From Chersky-840 sp963838775 (GTDB taxonomy: Bacteria; Actinomycetota; Acidimicrobiia; Acidimicrobiales; UBA8190): a stretch of 64,000 nt of DNA. The translations under genes were made by a program, and so were the position numbers. Shown here piece after piece: positions 52,122-61,631 of this stretch (its first letter is position 1; the number at the start of each line of letters is the position of its first letter). The notes under the pieces are model-generated. The model did no database searches and was not told where the DNA came from. It worked only from the letters and a program-made list of their open reading frames with translations. The DNA lies in contig CAWISP010000026.1 of the NCBI GenBank assembly GCA_963838775.1, positions 382,002 through 446,001 on the forward strand, written 5' to 3'.

Positions 52122-53495
52122 TTAGCTGAACGCGGGGAGCCACCGCTCGGTGGCTTGGATCATCTCACTGGTCATCTGCTCGAGCCGGGTGAAGTCAATG
52201 CGGCTCGCCATCGGGTCGGCCAGCATGGCCTGGAACACCAGGTCCTGGTTCCCGCTGAGCGCGGCGTCGACCACCAGCTCCTGGGAACTCGAGATCCGGC
52301 GCAGGTACTCGCCCAGGATCGGGGGCGCCGACGCCACGTCACGACCCCGAATGCCGCTACTGTCGGCCCGGCAGACACTCTCGACCACCACGCCTTCGGG
52401 CAGGTCCGGGGCCTGGCCGTGATTGGGAATGTTCACGGCCACGTTGCGGGCCCACCCTCCGAGCAGCGAGTCGATCACGCCGGCCACCATCTCGCCCGAT
52501 GGCAAGTCGCTCACCTCGTCATGCAGGAGCATCTCGTCGAGCTGCTCGGAGAACTTTCGCTCGAAGTAGATGCGGTCGTCGATCGACGTGAGGTGGACGT
52601 TCCATCGCTCGGTGAAGTCCGCCTCGTCAAGCAGAAACCCTGGGAAGAACTCCACGATGTGGCGGTCGGCGGCGGCGGGCAGGGCGCCGAACTTGGTGAA
52701 GAAGTCGAGCTTCACCCTGCTCATGTCCACCAACTCGCCCTTGGTCCACCGACCGGTGCGCTTGCGCGGCGGAATCCCCAGAGCTTCGGGGAGGTCGAAC
52801 GGAATCTCCTCGTCGAGGCCCCACGGCGACTCGACAAACTCGTGGAGGAGGACGAAGCCATCTTCTCCTCCGCAATCGAGCGCGGTCATGAGCGGGATAT
52901 GGTTCACGCCCGTAATGGTGGGATCGAACTCGATGAAGCTCTTGCCGATCATCGTCGAGACAAAGAATGAGATGATGGTGACCTCGTGGCACAACCCGAC
53001 GGTCTTGACATTTGTCTCGCGCGTGACGGCGCGGCACAGGGTTGTCATCGGGTTGGTCAGCGACAACAGCCATGCATCTGGACAGAGTTCCTCCATATCG
53101 CGGGCAATACCAAGCATGACGGGAATATTGCGCAGTCCGCGGATGATGCCACCTGGCCCGACGGTGTCGCCGACGGTCTGGAACAGGCCGTAGCGAGCGG
53201 GGATCTCCAGATCGGCACGCATCGATTCGAACCCGCCGGAGGAGATCGACAACACCACGAAGTCAGCTCCGTGGAGCGCCTCGCGTTGATCGGTCGTCGT
53301 TCGGCACGTCATGCCAATGCCACGGACCTTGGCGCAATGCTCGACGAAGCGCTGCATGCGGGCGAGATTGTCCGGCTTGATGTCTTCGAGAACGATCTCC
53401 GCATCGCGCAGGGAGGGAGTATTGACGAAGTCGACCACGAGTTTCGGCACCCACTGATTGCTGCCCCCACCGACGATCGTGATCTGTGGACCCAT
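52122..53495 (-). CDS. Glycoside hydrolase family 4 (alpha-galactosidase/6-phospho-glucosidase type)
   Basis: 457 residues from ATG 53495. NAD-binding N-terminus ITIVGGGSNQWVPKLV, VLEDIKPDNLARM, FVVLSISSGGFESMRADLEI, QTVGDTVGPGGIIRGLRNIP, LSLTNPMTTLCRAV, the metal Cys in VGLCHE and the His in GVNHIPLM. GH4 enzymes cleave glycosides by an NAD+- and Mn2+-dependent redox/elimination mechanism. Start and length fit the family. Whether the substrate is phosphorylated cannot be told; no PTS or transporter gene is near. First gene of the GH4-cupin-aldolase set. Confidence 0.9.
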   Translation of the reverse strand: MGPQITIVGGGSNQWVPKLVVDFVNTPSLRDAEIVLEDIKPDNLARMQRFVEHCAKVRGIGMTCRTTTDQREALHGADFVVLSISSGGFESMRADLEIPARYGLFQTVGDTVGPGGIIRGLRNIPVMLGIARDMEELCPDAWLLSLTNPMTTLCRAVTRETNVKTVGLCHEVTIISFFVSTMIGKSFIEFDPTITGVNHIPLMTALDCGGEDGFVLLHEFVESPWGLDEEIPFDLPEALGIPPRKRTGRWTKGELVDMSRVKLDFFTKFGALPAAADRHIVEFFPGFLLDEADFTERWNVHLTSIDDRIYFERKFSEQLDEMLLHDEVSDLPSGEMVAGVIDSLLGGWARNVAVNIPNHGQAPDLPEGVVVESVCRADSSGIRGRDVASAPPILGEYLRRISSSQELVVDAALSGNQDLVFQAMLADPMASRIDFTRLEQMTSEMIQATERWLPAFS

Positions 53496-53849
53496 CTGCC
53501 CTCCCGGCAGAACCTGACGATGGTGTCAGGATAGTCGCGGTAGCCAATCTCAGGAGGCTCGCCTTGCTCGGGGAATATCGACATTTGCGGGTGTTCAGCG
53601 ATTGGGTCGGAATGACGCGGCGAGGCAGCGGGCCTCCCACGGCGGTTCCCGGGCGTCAGACACGCCACCGTGTGATGAAGGCACTCGGCTTTACTGGGGC
53701 CGTAGAGGTGCCCAGGGATGTGCGAGTCGAGACACGGTGGAACGCGAGGGGGTTTCGGGGGAGGAGGCCACTTTGTCGGTTGGGTACTGACCGAGAACCA
53801 AACAAATGCTCACCGAAGTTCCCGTGCCTTTCGGTAGACCAGAGTGGAG
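53496..53849. other. Intergenic, possible oxidoreductase fragment
   Basis: A plus-strand frame at 53674-53745 begins MKALGFTGAVEVPRDVRVE, which looks like the first 20 residues of a zinc-type alcohol dehydrogenase (MKAL-F-G ... DVRVE), then loses the pattern. Otherwise no gene. Confidence 0.35.
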
Positions 53850-54088
53850 TGACCCGGGATCCGCGGACACCTGACCGCTTGGCGAGACCATGTCTCGTCT
53901 GGCAGAAAGGAGTCCGTCATGTCCGGCAGAGTCCCGCCTCCGTTCCGCCCGAGGTCCGCACCGAGGCAGTCCGTCTCGTCCGTGAGGGCGGGGTGTCACT
54001 GAAGGATGCCGCCGCGACCGCCGGATGCTCGGTGCAGACCATGCGTAACTGGGTGCTCCAGGCCGAGCGCGACGACGTTGCCAAGTAG
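53850..54088 (+). pseudogene. IS3-family 5' remnant (end plus orfA fragment)
   Basis: Starts with an IS3-like terminus TGACCCGGGATCCGCGGACA. ATG 53919 (AAAGGAG upstream) opens MSGRVPP and then needs a one-base shift to give PEVRTEAVRLVREGGVSLKD and AAATAGCSVQTMRNWVLQAE, the HTH of IS3 OrfA. It stops at 54088 and no orfB follows. A dead remnant. Confidence 0.65.
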
Positions 54089-54255
54089 AAGAAGCAAATC
54101 TCCGCTACACAGAGGCCCTAGAGATCAACGATTCTCTCCTTCAGCAGATAGTGGTGGCGAAGTGGATGGTGGAACAAAGCCAACCCGAACACGCCGTCGA
54201 ACTCCTTACCGAGGCGATCGCGAGAGGTGAGCGTATGGTCGCGGGGCTCCTACCC
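54089..54255 (+). pseudogene. Fragment of a regulator-like helical domain
   Basis: The frame reads EEANLRYTEALEINDSLLQQ, then IVVAKWMVEQSQPEHAVELL and TEAIARGERMVAGLLPAR. The ALEINDxxxQ start recalls the C-terminal helical segment of some actinobacterial PAS/response-regulator proteins. No start codon or upstream domain is present because it abuts the IS3 remnant. Low confidence in the family. Confidence 0.4.
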
Positions 54256-54575
54256 GCGCGCGTCTCTGACCCAGCGGACTCACCACTCTCGATACGTTCC
54301 AGTGAATATGTGTTGGCTCGATACCCCGGTGATGGGCACGGGTCGTCACAAACCCAACGGGGGCCGCCACCTGGGCCCGCCGTGTGGAGCTAGTGCACTT
54401 CCGGGAGGGGCTGGCGGAAGGCTCTCAGCAGGCCCGCTTTGCTCGCAGCCCGGGATCTGGGACGAAAGTCTCTACCTGGCCACGCACCCGAAGATCACGC
54501 TGGTTTATGAGCGGCTCGCTCGGGAGTCCAAGGGATTCGGCCAGCGATGGGGGGCCGAGTGCGAGAGGAGGCGAC

Positions 54576-56090
54576 ATGGAGCGGCTGACCGGCCTGGACG
54601 CAAGCTTCCTGTACCTGGAGACGCCCAGCCTGCACATGCACGTGTCGATGGCGGCGGTGTTCGACCCCTCCACCGTCCCCGGCGGCTACTCCTTCGAGAA
54701 GCTGCGCGATCTGGTCGGATCGCGCCTGGCGCTGGCCCCCGTGTTCCGGCGCCGGCTGGTGGAGGTGCCGCTGCGCCTCGGCCACCCCTATTGGATCGAC
54801 GACCAGGACTTCGACCTCGATTACCACGTGCGCCGCGCCGCGCTGCCCTCGCCGGGCGGCATCGAAGAGCTGTCCCGGTACGTGGGCGACGTGTGTAGCC
54901 GCCAGCTCGATCGCTCCAAGCCGCTGTGGGAGATGGACATCGTGGAGGGGCTCGAGCACGGCAACGTGGGTCTGGTGTCAAAGATCCACCACTCCACCAT
55001 CGACGGTGTGTCGGGGGCCGAGTTGCTGGCCCAGCTCTTCGACCTCGAGCCCGACCCCCCGGCACGCGAGGTGCCTGAGGGCCCCTCGCGCACCGACACG
55101 ATGCCCTCGGACCTCTATCTGATCGCCCAGGCACTGGCCGCACGGCTCACCGCCCCCATTGACATCACCCGTCTGGCCTGGCGGACGGGGCGCTCGGTGC
55201 TCAACGTGCGGCGCCTCCGGCGCGCCCCCAACGGCGGGAAGGGGGCACTGCCGCTCACGACCCCTCGCACCTCGCTCAACGCGGCCATTACGCCGCACCG
55301 CAAGGTGGCGTTCTCCTCCATCTCGCTCGACGACGTCAAGGAGCTGAAAACGGCGCTCGACGCCACCGTGAACGACGTGATCCTGGCCATCTGTACCGGT
55401 GCGCTGCGCCGCTATCTCCAAGGGCGCAATGAGCTTCCCGATGACCCGCTGGTAGCTGCTGTGCCGGTGTCGGTGCAGCCCTCCGCGGCCGATCGACGCG
55501 GCGCCAACAAGATCTCGGCCATGTTCGTGAGCCTGCCGTGCGGGACCGACGACCCCAAAGAGCGCGTGGAGATCATCCGCTCGGTCACCAAGGGGGCGAA
55601 GAGCGAGCACAACGCGCTCGGCGCCGACGTGCTGCTCAACTGGGCCGAGCACGCCACGCCCAACGTCTTCTCGGCGGCGGCTCGTACCTATACCCGGCTG
55701 CGCCTGGCCGACCGCCATCGCCCCATTCACTCCCTGTTGATCTCCAACGTGCCGGGGCCCGACTTCCCCCTCTACCTCGGCGGCGCCGAGATGGTGGCCG
55801 GGTTCCCCCTCGGTCCTGTGCTGGACGGCGCCGGCCTCAACGTGACGGTCATGAGCTACCGCGGCGTGCTCAATTGGGGACTCATGGCCTGCGCCGAGAC
55901 CGTCCCGGGCGTGGCGTCCATCGCCGCGGCCATCCCGGAGTCACTCAACGAGTTGCGGGCCGCCGCCGGGCTCGTCCCCTCCACCCCGGCGGGCATCGCG
56001 CCGGGACGGCCGAACCGACGCCGGGCCGCGCCGGCGCGACGGACGGGCGCGGTATCGAACGGCGTGTCGCCGGACATCTCTTCTCCTTGA
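54576..56090 (+). CDS. WS/DGAT wax ester synthase / diacylglycerol acyltransferase 1
   Basis: 504 residues from ATG 54576 with GAGAGGAGG upstream. RLTGLDASFLYLETPSLHMH at the start, active-site HHSTIDG (138-144; HHxxxDG), PLWEMDIVEGL, then the C-terminal domain with TVNDVILAICTGALRRYL and SNVPGPDFPLYLGGA, all typical of the WES acyltransferase family. Transfers acyl-CoA to diacylglycerol or fatty alcohol to make storage lipid at the membrane/lipid-body surface. The basic C-terminal tail (about 470-495) is extra. One of two WS/DGATs here. Confidence 0.92.
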   Translation: MERLTGLDASFLYLETPSLHMHVSMAAVFDPSTVPGGYSFEKLRDLVGSRLALAPVFRRRLVEVPLRLGHPYWIDDQDFDLDYHVRRAALPSPGGIEELSRYVGDVCSRQLDRSKPLWEMDIVEGLEHGNVGLVSKIHHSTIDGVSGAELLAQLFDLEPDPPAREVPEGPSRTDTMPSDLYLIAQALAARLTAPIDITRLAWRTGRSVLNVRRLRRAPNGGKGALPLTTPRTSLNAAITPHRKVAFSSISLDDVKELKTALDATVNDVILAICTGALRRYLQGRNELPDDPLVAAVPVSVQPSAADRRGANKISAMFVSLPCGTDDPKERVEIIRSVTKGAKSEHNALGADVLLNWAEHATPNVFSAAARTYTRLRLADRHRPIHSLLISNVPGPDFPLYLGGAEMVAGFPLGPVLDGAGLNVTVMSYRGVLNWGLMACAETVPGVASIAAAIPESLNELRAAAGLVPSTPAGIAPGRPNRRRAAPARRTGAVSNGVSPDISSP

Positions 56091-56204
56091 AGTCGGGGGG
56101 TCTTGCCCGTCATGCCGTGAACCGCTCCGGGCGGTGAGCGGTCGCCCTACATCACGTTGAGCGTGAGCAGGTTGGCCGCGGCGTCGAGGTCGTCGTCACC
56201 CTGT
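56091..56204. other. Short gap before decayed IS
   Basis: No gene. Homology to the integrase-core IS becomes clear only from about 56205. Confidence 0.4.
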
Positions 56205-56984
56205 GAGAGCCGAGAACGGCGGATGGTGCCGACGAAGCGCTCAGCGAAAGCGTTGGCCCGCGGGGCTCAGACCAGAGTGCGGATGATCCGGATCCCTTCC
56301 GCGTGGAAGATCTCGTCGAAGCTGGTCGTGAACTTGGCTTCTCGGCTCACACCGGGAATCTGACAGGGTGCGTCCGTTCAGCTAGCACCATGGTCAAGTT
56401 GCGGACCTGTTGGGTGAACCACTCCCCCACCGGGTTGGCGGTGACGCCCGCGAAATAGATCCGCCGGGTGTCGATCTCGACGAAGAACAGCGCGTAGAGG
56501 CGCCACAGGCAGGGTTCACGGTCATGGCCCTGTGGAGCACTATCCTCGCCAGAGCCGAGCTCGGTCTTCCAGCGACGGGTAGTGGGGATCGTGCTCAGAT
56601 CGCTTGGACGAGGTCCCGACGACCGGCACCGCCGACGCGCCGAATCGGCCCGAGTTTGATAGAGGCTCTATGTGCGCTCGGATTCCTGGGCCGATTCAGC
56701 TAACAGCCTCCTGGGCCTGACGGGACTCCGATAGTTGAGTCAGTTCACGGGAACCCCGTCGATAGTGCCGGACGTTCCACCCGACGGCGAAGGACCAACA
56801 CCCTCGTAGCGGAGCATCACCACCTCGACAGCGAGCTCGCCGTTGTCATGCCGGAGCAGCCGGAACAACTGGAGGACTCGGACGAACGCCAGGTAGGGAA
56901 AGGACAGCGACATAGCCCAGTCTCGTCGCCAGTCTCACGCCGACGAAGTCCAGACGAGCCGGCTCGGACCAGGTAATCGGCACC
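56205..56984 (-). pseudogene. Decayed integrase-core IS (relative of 16961-18138)
   Basis: Two blocks match the intact element. 56205-56510 corresponds to the catalytic core (AAGCGTTGGCCCGCGGGGC for the NAFAER region). 56795-56984 corresponds to the N-terminus (minus strand MSLSFPYLAFV ... NGELAVEVVMLR) and to the right end (ATCGGCACC). The middle 56515-56790 is unrelated or too diverged, and stops and shifts break the frame. An old, dead copy lying between a WS/DGAT gene and a hydrolase gene. Confidence 0.75.
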
Positions 56985-56990
56985 AACAGG

Positions 56991-58397
56991 ATGAGTAAGC
57001 TGACACCGATGTCAGGTTCAGAAGCGATCTCCGGAGTCGAGGCAGTCCCGACCGAGCCCGACCCGCCACGTGAACACAGGTCCGAGGCTGCCTCGAGTCC
57101 CGTGATCCCGCCAGGGCTGCGTGGCGAGCCCCAGGCACCTCCCGGCACATCGTTCTCCCCGTGGGGTCTGGCCACGCGCCTCTACTCCGGTGCTCGGCAC
57201 TTGATCAGTGATCCGCGCCTGATTGGCGTGTTGCGAGCGGGTCCCCGGGTGGGGCTGTTCCTCGCCCGGGGCAGACGCAGGACTGCGGGTGCCGGCGAAG
57301 ACGACAGCGTCGTGCCCGTCAGACCGACTCCGTCATTGGCCCTCCAGGCGTACCTCGACGAGGTCCTGATCGCCCTCTTCCGTCACCCAGACCTCTTGCC
57401 GAAGCCTGACGACTACGCACCGGCGGCGGCCGACCTGGCAGGCACCCGAGATCTCTTCTCGGCGCGTGGGTGGCTCGAGCGCCCAGCCGACTACCACCGG
57501 AACCCCGAGATCCCCGATGACGTCCGCGCCTGGCACGGGCGTGTCGCCGGTCTTGGCTACGAGCACATCACGTTCACCAGTGGGTGGGAGCCTGATCCCG
57601 AGGAACCGGGGCGAAACCGGTGGCTGAGCCACGAGGCCAACCGCACCGTCCACGCGCGGGTGTCTCGAGCCCCGGGTCGAGAGCACGCGTCCTGGCTCAT
57701 CTGTGCCCATGGCTTCGGCATGGGCACGAGCGCCTCGATGGACCTGCGGGCATTTCGTACCCGGCAGCTGCATCGTCGGGGCATCAACGTCGTCGTCCCG
57801 GTGCTTCCGCTCCACGGACCTCGGGCCTCGGGTCGGGTCCGCGGCGAGGACCTCATGACCATTGACCTGGTCGACGCCATACACGGCATGGCCCAGGCCA
57901 CCTGGGACCTGCGGCGGATCATTCGATGGGTACGAGAGACCCAGGGAGCGGAGACTGTCGGGGTGATCGGCTACTCACTCGGGGCGCTCGTGGCCGCGCT
58001 CGTCGCCGCCACCGAGGACGATCTGGCATGCGTGATCGCCGGGGTTCCCGTCGTCGACCTGCTGGACCTCTACCGCCGCCACAGCCCACCCGACATTGCG
58101 CGGTTGGCCGACGCCCACGGCGTCCTGGGGCAGGTGGCCGACGACGCCCATCGCGTCGTCTCCCCATTGGCCATGGATTGCAAGGTGCCGCTCGAGCGCC
58201 GCTATGTCTTCGGTGGCCTGGCCGACCGGATGTCGACGTTTGGCCAGGCTCGAAAGCTGTGGCTGCACTGGGACCGGCCCCCCCTCGCCACCTACGCGGG
58301 TGGCCACGTCGGCTTCTTCTTTTCGGGTGCGGTTCGGCGGTACGTGGACGACGCAATGACGAACTCGTTTCCGTCGGCCTCCGAATACCCGGGTTAG
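56991..58397 (+). CDS. Alpha/beta hydrolase
   Basis: 468 residues from ATG 56991; ATG 57009 is also possible. The N-terminal 60 residues are disordered (proline/glutamate-rich). The hydrolase core begins near 225: WLICAHGFGMGTSASMDLRA, VVVPVLPLHGPRASGRVRGE, nucleophile GYSLGALVAAL (Ser in G-x-S-x-G), FGGLADRM acid region and GGHVGFFFSG with the catalytic His. Carboxylesterase/lipase-like. It lies between two WS/DGAT genes on the same strand, so a lipid or ester substrate is plausible. The start lies next to the end of the decayed IS, so the native 5' end may have been altered. Confidence 0.83.
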   Translation: MSKLTPMSGSEAISGVEAVPTEPDPPREHRSEAASSPVIPPGLRGEPQAPPGTSFSPWGLATRLYSGARHLISDPRLIGVLRAGPRVGLFLARGRRRTAGAGEDDSVVPVRPTPSLALQAYLDEVLIALFRHPDLLPKPDDYAPAAADLAGTRDLFSARGWLERPADYHRNPEIPDDVRAWHGRVAGLGYEHITFTSGWEPDPEEPGRNRWLSHEANRTVHARVSRAPGREHASWLICAHGFGMGTSASMDLRAFRTRQLHRRGINVVVPVLPLHGPRASGRVRGEDLMTIDLVDAIHGMAQATWDLRRIIRWVRETQGAETVGVIGYSLGALVAALVAATEDDLACVIAGVPVVDLLDLYRRHSPPDIARLADAHGVLGQVADDAHRVVSPLAMDCKVPLERRYVFGGLADRMSTFGQARKLWLHWDRPPLATYAGGHVGFFFSGAVRRYVDDAMTNSFPSASEYPG

Positions 58398-58690
58398 CCA
58401 CCCACGGTGTCCGTACGCCGAGAATGCGTGAGCACGCACCTCCCAAAGCTCGCGCCCGGGGTGATTTCTCCGCTTGGCCTGGACGGATGGCTTGCTCAGC
58501 ACCCACACGAAAACGCTCGGCGCCGACGAGCCGTCGTATGCACCACCCGTGGTTCTTCGGCTCTGGCGGTGGCTGGTCAGGGGTCCATCCTGAGAGCGGC
58601 TGTCCGCTGCAAGGGAATCGATGGTGAGAACACGGACATCGTCCTCCGTAGTTCGTGCTCCGCCCGACGGGCGACGGGAGTGAGACAGAA

Positions 58691-60166
58691 ATGCAGCGTC
58701 TAAGCGGGTTGGACACAGTGCTCCTTGCGGCGGAGGGGCCGGCCAACTACGTCACCCACGGCATGGCAGTGATGGTCCTTGATCCCTCGACCATGGCCGC
58801 CGGCGATCGCGTTGTCGCGGTAAGGGACTATGTCCGAGCACGGATCCACTTGGTACCGCCCTTGCAACGGCGCCTGGTGCCGGTGCCACTCGGTCTCGAC
58901 GTGCCCAGGTGGATCGATGATCCCCGAATCGACCTCGACTATCACATCCAAGCGGTGAGGCTGCCGACACCGGTCACCGCCGTGGCGTTGGCCTCCTTCG
59001 TCTCCGACCTCGCCGGACACAAGCTGGATCGGCGCTACCCCCTGTGGCGGATGTACGTGGTCGAAGGGTTCGAGGGTGACCGTCTGTGTATCGTGGCGAA
59101 GCTGCACCACTCCCTGATGGACGGCGTTGCCGGCATGCAGTTCATGGCGTCGCTCTTCGCGCTTGAGCCCGATGCTCCCGCACCACCGGCGCCAGGTCCC
59201 CAAGTCCCGGAAAGACGACCCGGCGACCTGGCCAAACTTGCCGGTGCTCTTGCGTCCATGATCCGGCGCCCGTTGTTCGGTGCTCGAGCGGTGAAGCAAA
59301 CGTTGGGCGCTGGTACTCGCGTTGCTCGCCAGCTGGTCGACCATCGTCGCAGGGGTGGAGCGTCCTTGGCCGTCCCGTTCAGCGCCCCCCATCTCCCGTT
59401 CGACAGACCCATCACGCCACGACGCGAGACAGCTTTCGCGTCTCTTTCGTTGGACAAGATCAAGGGCGTCGCCCATGCCTTCGAGGTCACCATCAACGAC
59501 GTGGTCCTCGCCGTGGTGGCAGGCGCCCTGCGACGGTTCCTTGTCTCCGCGGGGGAGCTGCCTGAGAAGTCGCTGGTGGCGGCGGTCCCGGTGTCGGTGC
59601 GCGGCGATCAAGGTATGGAGCAAGCCAATCTGGTCAGCGTGATGCTCACCGGCCTGGCGACGAACCTGGAGGAGCCGGCCGATCGCTTGGTCGCCATCCA
59701 CCAAGAGGCAGTCGAGGCCAAGCTGCTCCAGTCGGCGATGGGTTCCGAGGCACTGCTGGCGTGGCTCGAAGTGCCCGTGCCGGCGCTCTTCTCCCTGGCG
59801 ACGGACCTCTACTCGTGGCTGCGTGTCTCGGCCTTGCACCCCCCGCTGTGCAATGTCCTCGTCTCCGATGTCCCGGGCCCTCCCGTGCCCCTCTACTTCG
59901 CGGGGGGACGTCTCATCTCGATCTTCCCCCTCGGCCCGATCTTCGACGGGGTGGGGCTCAACATCACCGCGGTAAGTTCGGCTGCCACACTGGACATCGG
60001 CCTCGTGGCCTGTCCGGACCAACTGCCCGACCTCTGGAACCTGGCCTCCGGGTTGCGACCCGCCCTCGAGGAGCTGGACGCGGCGCGACTCTCTCGGGGC
60101 GAAGCGAAGCCCCGGTCCAGGAGTCGCACCGCACCAGGGCCCGGCGCTCTCGGATCGACCCGCTGA
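58691..60166 (+). CDS. WS/DGAT wax ester synthase / diacylglycerol acyltransferase 2
   Basis: 491 residues from ATG 58691; a GGGAG lies about 10 nt upstream. RLSGLDTVLLAAEGPANYVT, active-site HHSLMDG (139-145), DRRYPLWRMYVVEGFEGDR, EVTINDVVLAVVAGALRRFL and VSDVPGPPVPLYFAGGRLIS. Paralogue of the gene at 54576 but diverged (different C-terminus and linker). Makes triacylglycerol or wax ester from acyl-CoA. 32 bp upstream of the Gfo/Idh/MocA gene, possibly one transcript. Confidence 0.92.
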   Translation: MQRLSGLDTVLLAAEGPANYVTHGMAVMVLDPSTMAAGDRVVAVRDYVRARIHLVPPLQRRLVPVPLGLDVPRWIDDPRIDLDYHIQAVRLPTPVTAVALASFVSDLAGHKLDRRYPLWRMYVVEGFEGDRLCIVAKLHHSLMDGVAGMQFMASLFALEPDAPAPPAPGPQVPERRPGDLAKLAGALASMIRRPLFGARAVKQTLGAGTRVARQLVDHRRRGGASLAVPFSAPHLPFDRPITPRRETAFASLSLDKIKGVAHAFEVTINDVVLAVVAGALRRFLVSAGELPEKSLVAAVPVSVRGDQGMEQANLVSVMLTGLATNLEEPADRLVAIHQEAVEAKLLQSAMGSEALLAWLEVPVPALFSLATDLYSWLRVSALHPPLCNVLVSDVPGPPVPLYFAGGRLISIFPLGPIFDGVGLNITAVSSAATLDIGLVACPDQLPDLWNLASGLRPALEELDAARLSRGEAKPRSRSRTAPGPGALGSTR

Positions 60167-60198
60167 CCGATGGAACTGCAACAGGAGACGGCCGCGCC

Positions 60199-61290
60199 AT
60201 GAGCTTCACTCCCTACGATCGTCCCGTCCGCGCCGCGTTCGTGGGTCTCGGGCGCATCTACGACCTCAATGTGCGTGCGTATGTGGGTAATCCCGATGTC
60301 GAGGTGGTGGCGCTTGTTGACCCCAGTGAAGAGCGTCGCGCCCACAGACAAAAGGACTGGCCCGATGCGAAGGTGTTCGTGTCCGCGGCCGAGCTAGCGG
60401 TGAGTGGCCTTGAGGTCGACGCTGTCGAAGTGCTGCTGCCCACACCACTTCACACCGACGGAGTGGTCGAGCTGCTCGGCTACGGCTGGCATGTCAACTT
60501 GCAGAAGCCGATGTGCGACGACCTGGCAAGCGCACAGCGAATGCTTGACGCGGCCCGAGCCAACGGCCGGCTGTTGCGGGTGATGGAGAACTATCTGTTC
60601 TACGAGCCGTTGCGGAAGCTCAAAGAGGTCGTCGACTCGGGCGAGGTCGGCGAGGTGAGCGGTTATCACATGAAGATGGTAGGCAGCGGCCGCGGCGGCT
60701 GGGACGTACCGGCGAGCAGCTACGAGTGGCAGTTCCAGCAGATGCAAAGCGGCCGCGGAATCCTCGTCTTCGACGACGGCTGGCACAAGGCGTCCACGGC
60801 GATTTGGCTCTTCGGCCCCATCAAAGAAGTGCGAGCGTGGGTGGGCGCCACCGAGGTCGTGCCCGGTGTCGAGATCGATGCGCCCACAACCATCACGTGG
60901 GAACACCAAAACGGGATCCGCGGCGTGTGGGATATCACGCTCGGGGTCGACATGTACCTACGTTCCGATTATTACACGAACGACGAACGCTGGGAGATAA
61001 CCGGACGCAAGGGCTACGCGCGGGTCAACCGCTGCACGGGCCGCGGCATCCAGCAGCCAAGCCTCGAGGTCTACATCGACGGGGAGATGCGCTCCTACCA
61101 TGCGCTCGATGACGACTGGGCCAGCAGTTTCCGCGATTCTGGACGCCACTGGCTGCGCTGGCTGCACACGGGCGAAGGCCCGATGCTTTGGAGCGGCAAT
61201 GAAGCCGTCAACGTGTTGCGGTTTACCCTGGCCGCCTACGCGAGCAGCACAGCCGGCGGCACCGGCGTGAACCCGGCTTCGCTGGAGTAG
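60199..61290 (+). CDS. Gfo/Idh/MocA family oxidoreductase
   Basis: 363 residues from ATG 60199 with AGGAGA upstream. NAD(P)-binding start VRAAFVGLGRIYDLNVRAY, EVVALVDPSEER, EVLLPTPLHTDGVVE, then QKPMC at 102-106 (the EKP position, Glu replaced by Gln, Lys kept) and the catalytic-region DDGWHKASTAIWLFG with His. C-terminal beta-sheet domain present. Such enzymes oxidise or epimerise sugars, inositols or cyclitols. It may relate to the GH4-cupin set 7 kb upstream or act separately; the substrate is unknown. Confidence 0.88.
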   Translation: MSFTPYDRPVRAAFVGLGRIYDLNVRAYVGNPDVEVVALVDPSEERRAHRQKDWPDAKVFVSAAELAVSGLEVDAVEVLLPTPLHTDGVVELLGYGWHVNLQKPMCDDLASAQRMLDAARANGRLLRVMENYLFYEPLRKLKEVVDSGEVGEVSGYHMKMVGSGRGGWDVPASSYEWQFQQMQSGRGILVFDDGWHKASTAIWLFGPIKEVRAWVGATEVVPGVEIDAPTTITWEHQNGIRGVWDITLGVDMYLRSDYYTNDERWEITGRKGYARVNRCTGRGIQQPSLEVYIDGEMRSYHALDDDWASSFRDSGRHWLRWLHTGEGPMLWSGNEAVNVLRFTLAAYASSTAGGTGVNPASLE

Positions 61291-61417
61291 CCCATAGTCC
61301 ATCGTGCGTGTGTTGTGGGTGGTGGTGGGTTGTTGTTGAGGTGGTGGTAGACAGGTCCTAGAGGTGTTCGATGAGTTCTCATACGGCCGTTGACGGAAGT
61401 GAGCGGCCGAAGGCGTG
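61291..61417. other. GT-rich low-complexity gap
   Basis: Contains a run of GTG/GGT/TTG triplets (61305-61350). No gene seen. Confidence 0.4.
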
Positions 61418-61612
61418 ACGAGTGCTTCACCCGGCCGGCTTCAACGGGGTGGGGGTCGGCGTCACCTGTGGCTACCAGTGGGGCCCGGCAGTGGGTGAGG
61501 AGTACTCGCCTCTTCCCCTTCAATGGGACCATCGTGCAGGCCGAGCTGATCACCACCGGCCCGGTGGTACTGACCCCGTGCTGGAGGTGGCGGCATCCTG
61601 GCCGAGCAGTGA
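61418..61612 (+). pseudogene. Arylsulfatase C-terminal remnant
   Basis: HPAGFNGVGVGVTCGYQWGP AVGEEYS in one frame, then PFNGTIVQAELITTGPVVLT in the next, then VLEVAA and ILAEQ before the stop at 61610-61612. This parallels the end of the sulfatase at 42460-44472 (CGYEWGPAVGDDYS, GIIVQAEVTTTGPAVL, LEIAAILAKQ). At least two small shifts. The remaining 90% of that gene is absent. Confidence 0.7.
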
Positions 61613-61631
61613 CATGACCGGCCGATGATCG

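Noticed and set aside
58700..60181. 493-codon minus-strand open frame
   Set aside because: Exactly antisense to the WS/DGAT gene, which has the HHSLMDG active site; a high-GC shadow frame.
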